Assembly: GCA_963764465.1 (NCBI GenBank)
Contig: CAVXSO010000002.1
Location: forward strand, 372,001-436,000
Length of the DNA stretch: 64,000 bases
Origin: JAJXXT01 sp963764465
Lineage (GTDB): Bacteria > Pseudomonadota > Alphaproteobacteria > Acetobacterales > Acetobacteraceae
Direction of reading: 5' to 3'
Under the pieces are notes generated by a model that saw only the letters and a list, made by a program, of their open reading frames with translations, made no database searches and had not been told where the DNA came from. Both the position numbers and the translations under genes were made by a program. This document shows positions 1 to 8,237 of the stretch, piece by piece; positions within the stretch are counted from its first letter, which is position 1, and each line of letters opens with the position of its first letter.

Positions 1-259
1 TGCGTTCGATATAAGCACGTGTCGCCGCCTCGCCCTGCGCTTGCGACTCGAACTCCCTAAGGTCATCGCCGGCGCAGAAGGCGCGTCCGGCGCCGGTGAG
101 CACGATGCAGCGAATACTTATGTCCGCATCGGCCGCGCGCAGGGCGGCGATGAGATCGTCAAGCAGTTCCGGTGTAATCGCGTTGAGCCGGTGCGGACGG
201 TTGAGCGTGACCACGCGCACGCCGCCCGCCACGTCCTCTGTCAGCACTGTTGCGCTCAT
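1..259 (-). CDS. Enoyl-CoA hydratase/isomerase family protein, partial
   Basis: The first 86 codons of a crotonase-fold protein; the 3' end lies outside the window. The visible part has the family N-terminus (V-x-T-L-N-R-P, then N-A-I-T-P-E-L) and the oxyanion-hole region G-A-G-R-A-F-C-A-G-D-D-L. Such enzymes hydrate or isomerise 2-enoyl-CoA esters in the cytoplasm. The start ATG follows a strong AGGAGG. The gene starts inside the last codons of the upstream CoA ligase (ATGA, 4-base overlap), so the two are probably translationally coupled and act on the same acyl-CoA. The exact substrate cannot be told from this fragment. Confidence 0.88.
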   Translation of the reverse strand, partial: MSATVLTEDVAGGVRVVTLNRPHRLNAITPELLDDLIAALRAADADISIRCIVLTGAGRAFCAGDDLREFESQAQGEAATRAYIER

Positions 260-1560
260 GCAATATTCCTCCTGATTACCCGGCGCGTCTTGCCCTCGGT
301 GCGTGGCAGTGTGCCGAAGGGCAGCAGTGAGACCGTGGCGGTAAGACCCAGCGCGCGTTTGATCGATGCGGCGACGGCGTCGGCAAGTTCCGCTTCCGCC
401 ACCACGCCTTCCGCGAGCTCCGCCTCCACGGGAAGTGCGTCGTAGGGCGGTAGCCCGTCGAGCACGATGCGATATTCGCCGGACAGCGCCCGCTCGCGGG
501 TGAGAACGGCCGCGACCTGGGCCGGATATGCATTGATGCCGCGCACCACCACCATGTCGTCGCTGCGGCCGACGACGCGAAAGCGTGGTGCGGTTCGCCC
601 GCAGGCGGCACGGCCGAGCCCGGTCAGCACGATCACGTCGCCGGTGCGGAAGCGCACCAGCGGCTGGCATTCGCGCGAGACATGGGTGAGGACCAGCTCG
701 CCGCGCTCACCCTCGCGCCAGGGCAGCACGGCGCCGCTGGCTGGTTCGATCAGTTCCGGATGCAGAACGTCGAGCGCCATGAAATGCAGGTCGTCGTCCT
801 GCTCCGTCTGGCCCGCGAAATTGCAGAACACGTCGCTCACGCCATAGTTCGCGTTGCGTGGCGCGAAGCCCCAGGTTGCGGCGAGGCGCGCGCGCAGGGC
901 GGGATCGTCGAGCCCCGGCTCACCGCCGAACAGGCCCAGCCTGAGCCCGAGATCGCGCGGTTTGAGGCCGGGGAAATGATCGGCGATCGTGCGTTCCAGC
1001 ACTGCGGGATAGGAGGGCGTGCAGGAGATCGCGGTGATGCCCAGCTCAAGAATCGTGCGGATCAGCAACGAGGATTCGCCGACGCCGAAGGGCACGACGG
1101 CCGCGCCCGTTGCCTCCAGCGTTGCGTGGTCGGTGTAGCCGCCCATCCACAGCCGGTAGTTGAGGCAGTGGACGACGCGATGGCCGGGCCCGAGGCCGGA
1201 GGCGGATTGCGCGCGCGCGCCAACGATCGCCGTCTCGTGCGCATCGGTTGCGGACAGGGCCAGGTTCATCGCCGTGCCAGTGGTGCCAGAGGTGCGATGC
1301 ACGCGGGCGATGCGTTCGGGAGCGGACGCGAGGTAGTCGCCGAAGGGTGGATGCTCGCGCTGGCTCGCGCGCAGCGCCTCCTTGTCGATCAGCGGCAGTT
1401 CCGCGAGCGCCTCAAGTCTTGCCGGCGGCGCGCGCCCGGCCCAGGCGCGGCGGTGCAGTGCCGAGTTCGCGAACACATGGTCTCGCTCGCGTTGCCAGCA
1501 TGCCTGCCGGTGTGCGGCGAGATCGGCGAGGTCGGCGAACTCAGCGCGCTCCAGCAGCAT
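256..1560 (-). CDS. Phenylacetate-CoA ligase (PaaK)-like AMP-forming acyl-CoA ligase
   Basis: A 434-residue adenylate-forming enzyme that would activate a carboxylic acid to its CoA thioester through an acyl-AMP. The phosphate-binding loop TSGTTG is at residues 90-95, an FRTGD motif lies near 305, and the hinge and C-terminal lid (R-S-D-D-M-x-V-V-R-G near 335, E-G-K-T-R-R near the end) match the PaaK branch of ANL enzymes rather than long-chain FadD. Length fits PaaK (about 430-440). It is coupled by a 4-base overlap to an enoyl-CoA hydratase, suggesting a short acid-degradation module. Without a phenylacetate ring-epoxidase cluster in view, the substrate stays open. Confidence 0.8.
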   Translation of the reverse strand: MLLERAEFADLADLAAHRQACWQRERDHVFANSALHRRAWAGRAPPARLEALAELPLIDKEALRASQREHPPFGDYLASAPERIARVHRTSGTTGTAMNLALSATDAHETAIVGARAQSASGLGPGHRVVHCLNYRLWMGGYTDHATLEATGAAVVPFGVGESSLLIRTILELGITAISCTPSYPAVLERTIADHFPGLKPRDLGLRLGLFGGEPGLDDPALRARLAATWGFAPRNANYGVSDVFCNFAGQTEQDDDLHFMALDVLHPELIEPASGAVLPWREGERGELVLTHVSRECQPLVRFRTGDVIVLTGLGRAACGRTAPRFRVVGRSDDMVVVRGINAYPAQVAAVLTRERALSGEYRIVLDGLPPYDALPVEAELAEGVVAEAELADAVAASIKRALGLTATVSLLPFGTLPRTEGKTRRVIRRNIA

Positions 1561-1581
1561 CGCAGGGGCGCGCCGGCAGTG

Positions 1582-2145
1582 TCAGAAGTAGCGCTCGAGG
1601 ATGGTGATGGTGTCGTTGGGCAGCACCGGGGCGAGCGGGCTCAGCTTGCCCACGGCCTCGTGCCCGTTCTCCATTCGCGTCACTTCCACATAGGGGTTGA
1701 AGGCGCGGTAGGTGTAGCCGCCGGCCAGCGCCGCTGCCTGCTGCACCGTCATGCCGGGGTGGTACGGATAGGGGCCAGGCTTGTTGACCTCACCGAGCAC
1801 GAAGATCGGGCGGTAGGCGACGACCTCGACCGCGATCACGGCGCCCTTCATCAGGTCGCGCTTGGCCAGCATCTGCGAAACCTCGCCGGCGAGCTGGTCG
1901 GTGGTCAGCCCCCCCGCGTGCACGTCGCCGAGCAGGGGGACGGAGATGTTGCCTTCGGCGTTGACGCGGAAGATCTCGGAAAGCGCGTCCTCGCCGTAAG
2001 TCAGCATACGGAGCTGATCGCCGGGGCCGAGCCGGTAGACGCTGGTGCGGGCCGGGGGGAGCGGCTGGAGGTCGGCGCCTGGCGTACAGGCGGAGACCAG
2101 CAGCAGGCTGGGGAGCAGTAGGGCGGCAAGAATTCGACGGTTCAT
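1582..2145 (-). CDS. Polysaccharide export lipoprotein (Wza/GumB/KpsD family)
   Basis: A 187-residue outer-membrane polysaccharide export protein. The signal peptide ends in the lipobox V-S-A-C with the lipidated cysteine at residue 20. A polysaccharide-export domain follows at about 36-110 (Y-R-L-G-P-G-D-Q-L, then N-A-E-G-N-I-S-V-P-L-L-G) and one SLBB-type ligand-binding domain at about 112-170 (V-L-G-E-V-N-K-P-G-P-Y). It is much shorter than E. coli Wza (about 380) and close to GumB size. It probably provides the periplasmic/outer-membrane exit for the polymer made by the locus near 21-31 kb, although it lies about 19 kb away in a different context. Confidence 0.88.
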   Translation of the reverse strand: MNRRILAALLLPSLLLVSACTPGADLQPLPPARTSVYRLGPGDQLRMLTYGEDALSEIFRVNAEGNISVPLLGDVHAGGLTTDQLAGEVSQMLAKRDLMKGAVIAVEVVAYRPIFVLGEVNKPGPYPYHPGMTVQQAAALAGGYTYRAFNPYVEVTRMENGHEAVGKLSPLAPVLPNDTITILERYF

Positions 2146-2187
2146 CAGGATGGCTCCCAGCGCGTTTGCGCGAACTCGAAACGCAAT

Positions 2188-2211
2188 GGAAGCCCCTTGG
2201 CAAGGGGTTCC
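2188..2211 (-). terminator. Hairpin after the phosphotransferase gene
   Basis: Just 4-27 bases beyond the phosphotransferase stop, CCCCTT pairs with AAGGGG around a 3-base loop, and GGAA pairs with TTCC outside a single bulged base. There is no run of U, so termination efficiency is uncertain. It could also act as an operator for the export lipoprotein gene that starts 43 bases further on. Confidence 0.4.
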
Positions 2212-2214
2212 GGA

Positions 2215-3261
2215 TCAATCGATGGCGGTAAGTCCGATCGCGGCGAAATCCCGCGACAGCTCGCCCACCAGGGCGGCGTCCGCGGCTGCGGCGTTGCCGG
2301 CGCGCGCGCGCGCGGCAACCCCTTCAAGGATCACGGCAAAGCGGAAGGCTGCGAAGGCGTGGTGGAATGGGGTGAGGACGGGGGCGGGGGTGGCCCGGGT
2401 GGCGTAATAGGCCGCGAGGTAGTCGGCCTCCGCCGGCAGGCCGAGGGTGGCGATGTCGAGGCCCGCCATGCCCTGGAACTGCGAGGGGAGGCTGCGCCAG
2501 GCAAGCGCCGAATAGGCGAGGTCCGCCAGCGGGTGGCCGACGGTGGAAAGTTCCCAGTCGAGCACCGCGATGACCCGTGGTTCCGTGGGGTGGAACATGA
2601 GGTTGCCGAGGCGGAAATCCCCATGGCAGAGCGCCGCAACCCCGTCGTCCGGCGGCAGGTGCTCACCCACCCAGGCCGCGAGCCGCTCGAGGTCCGGCAG
2701 GTCGCGGAACCGCTGCGCCTGCCATTGTCTGGTCCAGCGCGCGACCTGGCGGGCGTAGTAGCCCTCGGGACGGCCATAATCGCCAAGGCCGAGAGCCCGC
2801 CAATCGAGCTCGTGCAGGGCGGCGAGCGTCGCGGCCATGGTGGTGAACATCGCCCGCCGCTCGGCCCGCGGCACGGACGGCATGGCGTTGTCCGAGATGA
2901 CCCGCCCGTCCAGCCGTTCCATCAGGTAGAACGGCGTGCCGACGACCTCGCTGCCGTGCTCGACCAGCACCACCGGCGGTACGGGGACGGCGCTGCCGGC
3001 GAGCGCCTGCAAGACGCGGGCTTCCCGCTCGACGGCATGGGCGGAGGGCAGGATGGTGCCCGGCGGCTTTTTGCGCAGCACCAGGCGGCGCTCGCCGATA
3101 TCGACGAAGAAGGTAGGGTTGGACTGGCCGCCGCCGATACGCGCCAGGCGCGGTGAGCCGGTGGCGCCCGCGACGCGCGCCCGAAGGAACGCGCCAAGGT
3201 GCTCGGGATCGAAGCCGAGGGCGGGGTCGAAGCCCGGATTGGCCACAGGTCCTTCGCTCAT
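2215..3261 (-). CDS. APH/ACAD10-type phosphotransferase family protein
   Basis: A 348-residue protein of the aminoglycoside-phosphotransferase/choline-kinase fold, in the branch resembling the N-terminal domain of ACAD10/11. Visible are the nucleotide-binding start (G-G-G-Q-S-N-P-T-F at 43-51), the L-R-K-K lysine motif at 62-65, the Brenner motif HGDFRLGN at 213-220 with the catalytic Asp, and the metal-binding L-D-W-E at 234-237. In bacteria this branch usually sits beside acyl-CoA dehydrogenases and has been linked to phosphorylation of hydroxyacyl groups; here it lies near CoA-ligase genes but the substrate is not evident. Its ATG overlaps the stop of the response-regulator gene (ATGA), so it is part of the MarR-regulator operon. 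Confidence 0.82.
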   Translation of the reverse strand: MSEGPVANPGFDPALGFDPEHLGAFLRARVAGATGSPRLARIGGGQSNPTFFVDIGERRLVLRKKPPGTILPSAHAVEREARVLQALAGSAVPVPPVVLVEHGSEVVGTPFYLMERLDGRVISDNAMPSVPRAERRAMFTTMAATLAALHELDWRALGLGDYGRPEGYYARQVARWTRQWQAQRFRDLPDLERLAAWVGEHLPPDDGVAALCHGDFRLGNLMFHPTEPRVIAVLDWELSTVGHPLADLAYSALAWRSLPSQFQGMAGLDIATLGLPAEADYLAAYYATRATPAPVLTPFHHAFAAFRFAVILEGVAARARAGNAAAADAALVGELSRDFAAIGLTAID

Positions 3262-3965
3262 GTGCCGGGCTTGAGCACGTAGCCGCGGCCGCGCACGGTG
3301 AACAGGAAGCGCGGCTCGCGCGGGTCGGGCTCGATTTTGCGCCGCAACCGCGTGACCTGAACGTCGATCGCGCGCTCGCTTGCCTCGTCCATGCCGAGCG
3401 ACGCCGCGATCGCCTCGCGCGACAGGGCCTCGCCGGCATGGCGCGCCAGCTCGCCCAGCAGCGCCGCCTCGCCGCCAGTGAGCCGCACCACGCCAGCGGG
3501 ACCGCTCAGCTCACCGCGCGCGGCATCGAAAGTCAGCGCGCCGAGCCGGACGCTGACAGGTGGTCCGGCTGTCGCCTGGCTGGTGCGGCGCATCAGCGCG
3601 CGCAGGCGCAGCAGCAGTTCGCGCGGCTCGAAGGGCTTGGGCAGGTAGTCGTCGGCACCGGCCTCGAAGCCGGCGATGCGGTCTTCCGGCGCGCCGCGCG
3701 CGGTCAGCAGCAGAATTGGCACGCGCGCGCGGGCGGCGCGCAGCGACTGGGTCAGCGCCAGCCCGTCCTCGCCCGGCATGGAGATGTCGAGTACCATCGC
3801 CTCCGGCTCGATGACCGCGAGGCTGGCCCGCGCTTCCGCCGCGTTTTCCGCGGCGACGACGCGGAACCCATGCTCGGCGAGGTAGCGCGCGAGCAGCGAG
3901 CGCAGCCGCTGGTCGTCGTCCACGACCAGCACCAACGCTTCCTCGTCTGCCACGACGCCGCTCAT
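3258..3965 (-). CDS. OmpR-family response regulator (PetR-like), orphan
   Basis: A 235-residue two-component response regulator. The receiver domain (about 10-128) has acidic residues D16-D18, phosphoacceptor D60 in L-D-I-S-M-P, T88 and K110 in Y-L-P-K-P-F. A winged-helix DNA-binding domain fills 135-233 and ends in the typical R-G-R-G-Y. The ATG at 3965 was chosen because upstream codons lack family sequence and run into the MarR gene. No histidine kinase is adjacent. A MarR gene directly upstream followed by an OmpR regulator matches the PetP-PetR pair known from Rhodobacter; that identity is an inference from arrangement and family. Confidence 0.87.
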   Translation of the reverse strand: MSGVVADEEALVLVVDDDQRLRSLLARYLAEHGFRVVAAENAAEARASLAVIEPEAMVLDISMPGEDGLALTQSLRAARARVPILLLTARGAPEDRIAGFEAGADDYLPKPFEPRELLLRLRALMRRTSQATAGPPVSVRLGALTFDAARGELSGPAGVVRLTGGEAALLGELARHAGEALSREAIAASLGMDEASERAIDVQVTRLRRKIEPDPREPRFLFTVRGRGYVLKPGT

Positions 3966-3972
3966 CGCGCCT

Positions 3973-4521
3973 TCATGGACGGTTGGCGCGCTCGGCGCGG
4001 TCAAGCCAGGCCCGGCCGTGCTCGTCGGCGATGCCGCGAAGCACCCGGCGGAAACCCTCGACGGCCTGCGGGCCAGCCTCGCGATAGGCCTTCGCGAGCC
4101 GCTCGCGCTGGCGCTCAAATACCTGACGCTCGAGCGCGCGACCGGACTCCGTGAGATAAAGCAGCCGCTGGCGGCGGTCGTCCCGACCGGGGCGCTGCTC
4201 GACCAGGCCTTTCTCGATCAGCAACCCGAGCACACGGGCGAGCGATTGCTTCGTGATGCGCAGGATGCCGAGCAGGTCGCTCACCGCGAGGCCGGGATGG
4301 CGGCCGATGAAGTGCAGGGCGCGGTGATGCGCGCGGCCGAAGCCGAGCTCCTCAAGCATGGAATCGGCGGCGCCGATGAAGTCGCGATAGGCAAAGAAGA
4401 GCAGGTCCTGGGCCGCGCGCAACTCGTCCTCGCGCAGGTAGAGCAGGCCCGCTCCGGCCGACGGGTGAGCGGCCGTGGCGGTGGAGGTGGGGGCGACGGT
4501 GGATTCCGGCATGGCTGGCAT
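3973..4521 (-). CDS. MarR-family transcriptional regulator (PetP-like)
   Basis: A 182-residue winged-helix repressor/activator with the MarR fold: a helical dimerisation segment, a recognition helix region (L-G-I-L-R-I-T-K-Q-S-L-A-R-V) near 105-118 and a wing with D-D-R-R-Q-R-L-L-Y-L near 133-142. The first 30 or so residues are low-complexity (P, S, T, A) and the start may be either of two nearby ATGs (4521 or 4512). The gene ends 7 bases before the response regulator, so the two are co-transcribed. It is divergent from ilvE across a 92-base region with promoter-like elements on both strands and could regulate both directions. Confidence 0.85.
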   Translation of the reverse strand: MPAMPESTVAPTSTATAAHPSAGAGLLYLREDELRAAQDLLFFAYRDFIGAADSMLEELGFGRAHHRALHFIGRHPGLAVSDLLGILRITKQSLARVLGLLIEKGLVEQRPGRDDRRQRLLYLTESGRALERQVFERQRERLAKAYREAGPQAVEGFRRVLRGIADEHGRAWLDRAERANRP

Positions 4522-4541
4522 ACTTATATTTTGGGTCAGGG

Positions 4542-4570
4542 TTGTTGACGTGTTCGGATTGAAATTATAC
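4542..4570. promoter_or_regulatory. Divergent promoter region between MarR regulator and ilvE
   Basis: This AT-richer stretch holds, on the plus strand, TTGTTG (4542-4547) 17 bases before TTATAC (4565-4570), facing ilvE. On the minus strand it holds a perfect TATAAT (4569-4564) facing the MarR gene, with a weak TTGCGT 15 bases upstream. The two -10 elements coincide, so polymerases would compete. Confidence 0.45.
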
Positions 4571-4613
4571 CGTCTCGCCGTAACACGCAATAAAATTACA
4601 AGGAAGATGCGCC

Positions 4614-5516
4614 ATGGCTCTGGTTCCTTTCGACGATCGTGACGGACAGATCTGGCTCGACGGCGCCATGGTGCCGTGGCGCGAGGCCAAGCTGCACGTC
4701 CTCTCCCATGGGTTGCACTATGCCTCGGGCGTGTTCGAAGGGGAACGCGCCTATGCCGGCAATATCTTCCGCCTGCGCATGCACACCGAGCGCTTGCTGA
4801 ACTCCGGGCGTATCCTCGGCTTCGAGATCCCCTGGACCGCTGATCAGATCGACGAGGCATGCAGGGCAGTGGTGAGGGCAAATGGGCTTACGGATGCCTA
4901 TGTCCGCCCGATCGCCTGGCGCGGCGCCGAGCAGCTCTCGGTTTCCGCGCAGCAGACCAAGATCCACCTCGCCATCGCCACGTGGGCCTGGCCCAATCTG
5001 TTCGGCGACAACCGCATGAAGGGCGTGCGCCTCGGGCTCGCGGAGTGGAAGCGCCCGCATCCGGAAACGGCTCCCACCGCGTCGAAGGCCGCGGGGCTCT
5101 ACATGATCGGGACGCTCTCCAAGCACGCGGCCGAGGCGCAGGGCTTCGACGACGCGCTGATGCTCGACTGGCGCGGCAGGGTTGCGGAAGCGACGGGGGC
5201 CAACATCTTCCTGGTCATGGACGGTGAGCTGCACACGCCGACGCCGGATTGCTTCCTCGACGGCATCACCCGCCGCACGGTGATGGGGCTCGCCAAGCGG
5301 CGGCAGATCAAGATCGTGGAACGGCCGATCCTCTACGAGGAACTGGCCAACGCGTCCGAGGTTTTCCTTGCCGGCACGGCCGCGGAAGTCACCCCGGTCC
5401 GTGAGATCGCGGGGCGCAGCTTCACGCCGGGCACCATCACCGAAACGCTGCTCGGCGATTACGATAAGACCGTGCGCATGGCCCCTGGCGAGGTGGAGAA
5501 GCTGGTCGGCGTGTAA
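4614..5516 (+). CDS. ilvE: Branched-chain amino acid aminotransferase
   Basis: A 300-residue class IV PLP-dependent aminotransferase catalysing the last step of Leu/Ile/Val synthesis, with 2-oxoglutarate/glutamate as partner. The PLP lysine is K158 in T-A-S-K-A-A-G-L-Y. Other class IV marks are L-S-H-G-L-H-Y near 30-36, F-E-G-E-R-A-Y near 41-47, a glutamate in V-A-E-A-T-G-A-N near 192-199, and F-L-D-G-I-T-R-R near 213-220. AGGAAG lies 8 bases before the ATG. It is divergent from the MarR/response-regulator operon. Its 3' end overlaps the convergent TPR glycosyltransferase gene by 58 bases. Confidence 0.92.
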   Translation: MALVPFDDRDGQIWLDGAMVPWREAKLHVLSHGLHYASGVFEGERAYAGNIFRLRMHTERLLNSGRILGFEIPWTADQIDEACRAVVRANGLTDAYVRPIAWRGAEQLSVSAQQTKIHLAIATWAWPNLFGDNRMKGVRLGLAEWKRPHPETAPTASKAAGLYMIGTLSKHAAEAQGFDDALMLDWRGRVAEATGANIFLVMDGELHTPTPDCFLDGITRRTVMGLAKRRQIKIVERPILYEELANASEVFLAGTAAEVTPVREIAGRSFTPGTITETLLGDYDKTVRMAPGEVEKLVGV

Positions 5517-7150
5517 GCCGGCGCGCGGCCCTGGCAGGTTTGCGCAAGCTCGTCGGCGACGCCGGCGAGTGCTGGTGCCCAGTCACCCGGTTGCGTTTGC
5601 CGGTGCAGGCGATGCCCCGGGTACCAGGGTGAATCGTCACGGTCCAGCAACCATCGCCAATCGGGTGCCGTCGGCAGCAGCAGCGAGACGGGCACGCCGA
5701 GCGCGCCCGCAAGATGCGCCACCGAGGAATCGATCGAGACCACGTGATCGAGTGCCGCGACGAGGGCGCCGGTCGCGGTGAAATCCGCGTCATTGGGCAG
5801 CGGCGAGATAACGTCGTACTCGTCCTCCCGCGCACCGCGTTGCAGCGAGACGAAGCTGGCATGGGCGAGGCGTGGATCGTGCAGCAGCGGCGCCAGCGCG
5901 CCCTCCGGCAAGGAGCGACGGCGGTCGTTGGAATGGATCGGGTTGCCGGCCCAGATGAGGCCCACGCGCGGGCCTGGCGGCAATGCCTCCTGCCATTGAG
6001 CAACGGCGGCACGGTCGGCGGCGAGGTACGGGGCCGGCGGGATCGTCTCGAGCGTCGTGCCGAGCAGCAGCGGCAGGCTCAGCTGATCGACGCGCAGGTC
6101 GTGCGGCGGTGGCGCGTCGCGGTCCGCGGTCTCGGCCAGCGGGGTGAGCAGGCGGCACAAGGTGGAGGCGACGGCCAGGATGACGCGGGCGCCGCGCGCG
6201 CGCAGCAAGGGTGCGAAGCGCGCGAACTGGATCGTGTCGCCCAGGCCCTGCTCCGCCTCGACCAGCAGCGTCTTCCCGGAGAGATCCTCGCCCTGCCAGG
6301 CGGGGGCGAAGCTGCGGGAGAAATCGCCGGCGAAACTCGGGTGACGCCGGCGCCACTCATAGTCCGCCCAACCGCGCGCGAAGTCGCCGGCGAGCAGGCG
6401 CGCGAAGCTGCGGTTCCAGTAGGCCTGGGCGAAATCTGGCCGCAACGCGATTGCGGTGTCGCAGGCGGCGATCGCCTCGTCGAGCCGCCCCATGCCGGCG
6501 AGCAGGTGGCCGAGGCTGGCATGCGCCTCGGGCAACGTCGGCTCGGCCGCGATCGCCGCGCGCAGTGCCAGTTCCGCCTCCTCCTGGCGGTCGAGTGTCG
6601 CGAGCGCGTTGCCGAGGTTGAGCCGCGCGCGAGCGTGACCGGGGGCCAGGTCCAACGCCGTTTCGAGCGCGCGCAGCGCGCCCTCGGCATCGCCGAGCGT
6701 GGCCAGCGCCGTGCCGCACGTGAACCAGGCGTCGGCATGGGCAGGGGCCAGCGCGAGTGCGGCGTCCGCCGTCGCCAGCGCGCCTCGGGCATCACCGGTG
6801 GCGAGGCGGATGGCGGCGAGCGTGGCGTAGGCCGGTGCCAGGGCAGGTGCCAGCCGGATCGCTGCCTCCGCTGCCTCGCGCGCTTCCTCAAGCCGGCTGG
6901 CGGCGAGTAGCGCGCCGGCGACGTTGACGCGTGCGGCGGCGTCCTGGGGCCTGGCGGCGGCGGCCTCGGCGAGCGGCGCCACGGCTTCCTCCGCGCGCCC
7001 GCCGCGCAGCAGCAGCAGGCCGAGCCGGCTGGCGGCGAGCTTCGGTGCCGCGGGATCGGTCAATGCCGCGCGGTAGCGGCGTTCGGCGTCTTCGAGATCG
7101 CCGGCGCGCTCGGCCTCCAGCGCTGCCGCGATGGTCGCGAGCGTGTCCAC
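5459..7150 (-). CDS. TPR-repeat protein with C-terminal glycosyltransferase-like domain
   Basis: A 563-residue cytoplasmic protein. Residues 1 to about 240 form about seven tetratricopeptide repeats (34-residue units with A-x-x-x-L-G and P-x motifs). From about 290 there is a GT9/GT41-like domain, with L-V-E-A-E-Q-G-L-G-D-T-I-Q-F-A-R-F near 295-311, V-G-L-I-W-A-G-N-P near 410-418 and S-I-D-S-S-V-A-H-L-A-G-A near 490-501. Proteins of this build are common in alphaproteobacteria beside surface-polysaccharide or flagellin-glycosylation genes; the acceptor is unknown. It lies just after a GT4 gene in the same direction. Its last about 20 codons overlap the end of ilvE in antisense. Confidence 0.82.
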   Translation of the reverse strand: MDTLATIAAALEAERAGDLEDAERRYRAALTDPAAPKLAASRLGLLLLRGGRAEEAVAPLAEAAAARPQDAAARVNVAGALLAASRLEEAREAAEAAIRLAPALAPAYATLAAIRLATGDARGALATADAALALAPAHADAWFTCGTALATLGDAEGALRALETALDLAPGHARARLNLGNALATLDRQEEAELALRAAIAAEPTLPEAHASLGHLLAGMGRLDEAIAACDTAIALRPDFAQAYWNRSFARLLAGDFARGWADYEWRRRHPSFAGDFSRSFAPAWQGEDLSGKTLLVEAEQGLGDTIQFARFAPLLRARGARVILAVASTLCRLLTPLAETADRDAPPPHDLRVDQLSLPLLLGTTLETIPPAPYLAADRAAVAQWQEALPPGPRVGLIWAGNPIHSNDRRRSLPEGALAPLLHDPRLAHASFVSLQRGAREDEYDVISPLPNDADFTATGALVAALDHVVSIDSSVAHLAGALGVPVSLLLPTAPDWRWLLDRDDSPWYPGHRLHRQTQPGDWAPALAGVADELAQTCQGRAPAYTPTSFSTSPGAMRTVLS

Positions 7151-7184
7151 CGCACCAGCATCGCAGGCAAAGGTTGCCGCGATG

Positions 7185-8234
7185 CTAGCGCCGGCGGCGG
7201 CGCATCACATCGGCGATCAGCCGGTCGAAATCGCCATGCGTGCGATCGCTCGCGAAAGGCTGGGCGGCCAACTGCGCCGCCGCCCCGAGCCGCGTGCGCA
7301 GGTTCGGGTTGGCGGCCAGCATTGCAAGGCTCGCCGCCATCAGCTCGATGTCGCCCACCGGTACCATCACGCAGTTGCGGCCGTGGCGAAACAGCCCCTC
7401 GTAACAGGGTAGGTCGGTGAGCAGGAGTGGCCGCTCCAGCAGCGCGGCCTCGAAAACCGAAATCGGCTGGGTCTCGCTTGCGGAGGCGAGGCAGAACACG
7501 TCGGCGGAGGCGATCCAATCCAGCGTTGCGGCCAGGTCAATGCCGGGGATCAGCCGGAAGCGCTCCGGGTTGGCATCGATAAGGGCCCGTGCCTCCGGTC
7601 GGATGCTGAAATAGTCGCCGATCAGCACACATTCGTAGTCGGCGCCGCTGGCCTGGACTCCCAGCACCAGGTCGCCCGGGCGTTTGCGCTGTTCGATTGA
7701 GCCGACTTGTACCACGCGCAGCGGCCGCTGTTTCGGCGCCGCGCGCTTGGGGTTCACGGCGGCGGGATCAAACGCCACGTCGGGCGAGATGACACGCAGC
7801 GCGCCGGGCGGCGCGCCCTGGGTGAACGTGCGATAGAGATCACGCTGCGCCGGAGTGCAGAACACCGTGGCGTCCGCCTTCTGGAAGGCGGCAAGCCAGG
7901 CGGGATGCTGCATCACGAGGCCGGTGCCGACCTCCAATTCGTGGATCCACCAGATCGCCGGCGCGTAGGTGGCGGCGCGCTCGATGATGGGTGCTGCACA
8001 GATGGTGTTGCCGACAACGAGATCGAACCTGCGGACGTCGAGCTGACTTTCGATGGTGAAACCGTCGGCGGCATAAAGATCGCGGATCGGCCCGTCCGCC
8101 GTGCCGCTGCGAAACACCGTGACGTGGTGACCCTGTGTCTGCCAGTGCCGTGCCAGGCGATAGAAGGCGAACGCCGCGCCGGTGCGGGTGAACTCGTGGC
8201 CGATCATGGCAATGCGGAGCGTGCCGCCGGCCAT
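7185..8234 (-). CDS. Glycosyltransferase family 4-like protein
   Basis: A 349-residue GT-B glycosyltransferase. The N-terminal Rossmann-like domain starts I-A-M-I-G-H-E-F-T-R-T-G-A-A and the C-terminal domain has V-Q-V-G-S-I-E-Q-R-K-R-P near 177-188 and an E-x7-E-like motif (S-E-T-Q-P-I-S-V-F-E-A near 260-270), the usual nucleotide-sugar site. It would transfer a sugar to a lipid-linked or protein acceptor at the inner face of the membrane. It follows moaE by 3 bases and precedes the TPR-glycosyltransferase, so glycan and molybdenum-cofactor genes share one transcription direction here. Confidence 0.8.
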   Translation of the reverse strand: MAGGTLRIAMIGHEFTRTGAAFAFYRLARHWQTQGHHVTVFRSGTADGPIRDLYAADGFTIESQLDVRRFDLVVGNTICAAPIIERAATYAPAIWWIHELEVGTGLVMQHPAWLAAFQKADATVFCTPAQRDLYRTFTQGAPPGALRVISPDVAFDPAAVNPKRAAPKQRPLRVVQVGSIEQRKRPGDLVLGVQASGADYECVLIGDYFSIRPEARALIDANPERFRLIPGIDLAATLDWIASADVFCLASASETQPISVFEAALLERPLLLTDLPCYEGLFRHGRNCVMVPVGDIELMAASLAMLAANPNLRTRLGAAAQLAAQPFASDRTHGDFDRLIADVMRRRRR

Positions 8235-8237
8235 GCG

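Noticed and set aside
505..600. Possible resistance role for the region's beta-lactamase-like protein and similar enzymes
   Set aside because: The only beta-lactamase-fold protein (14086-15207) lacks a signal peptide and has an H-G-G box instead of K-T-G, so an esterase-like role is more likely; nothing at this position encodes resistance.
682..2121. Long rightward open frame across the CoA ligase and export lipoprotein genes
   Set aside because: It is antisense to two genes with clear motifs; its translation has no recognisable domain and the codon pattern is that of a GC-rich shadow frame.
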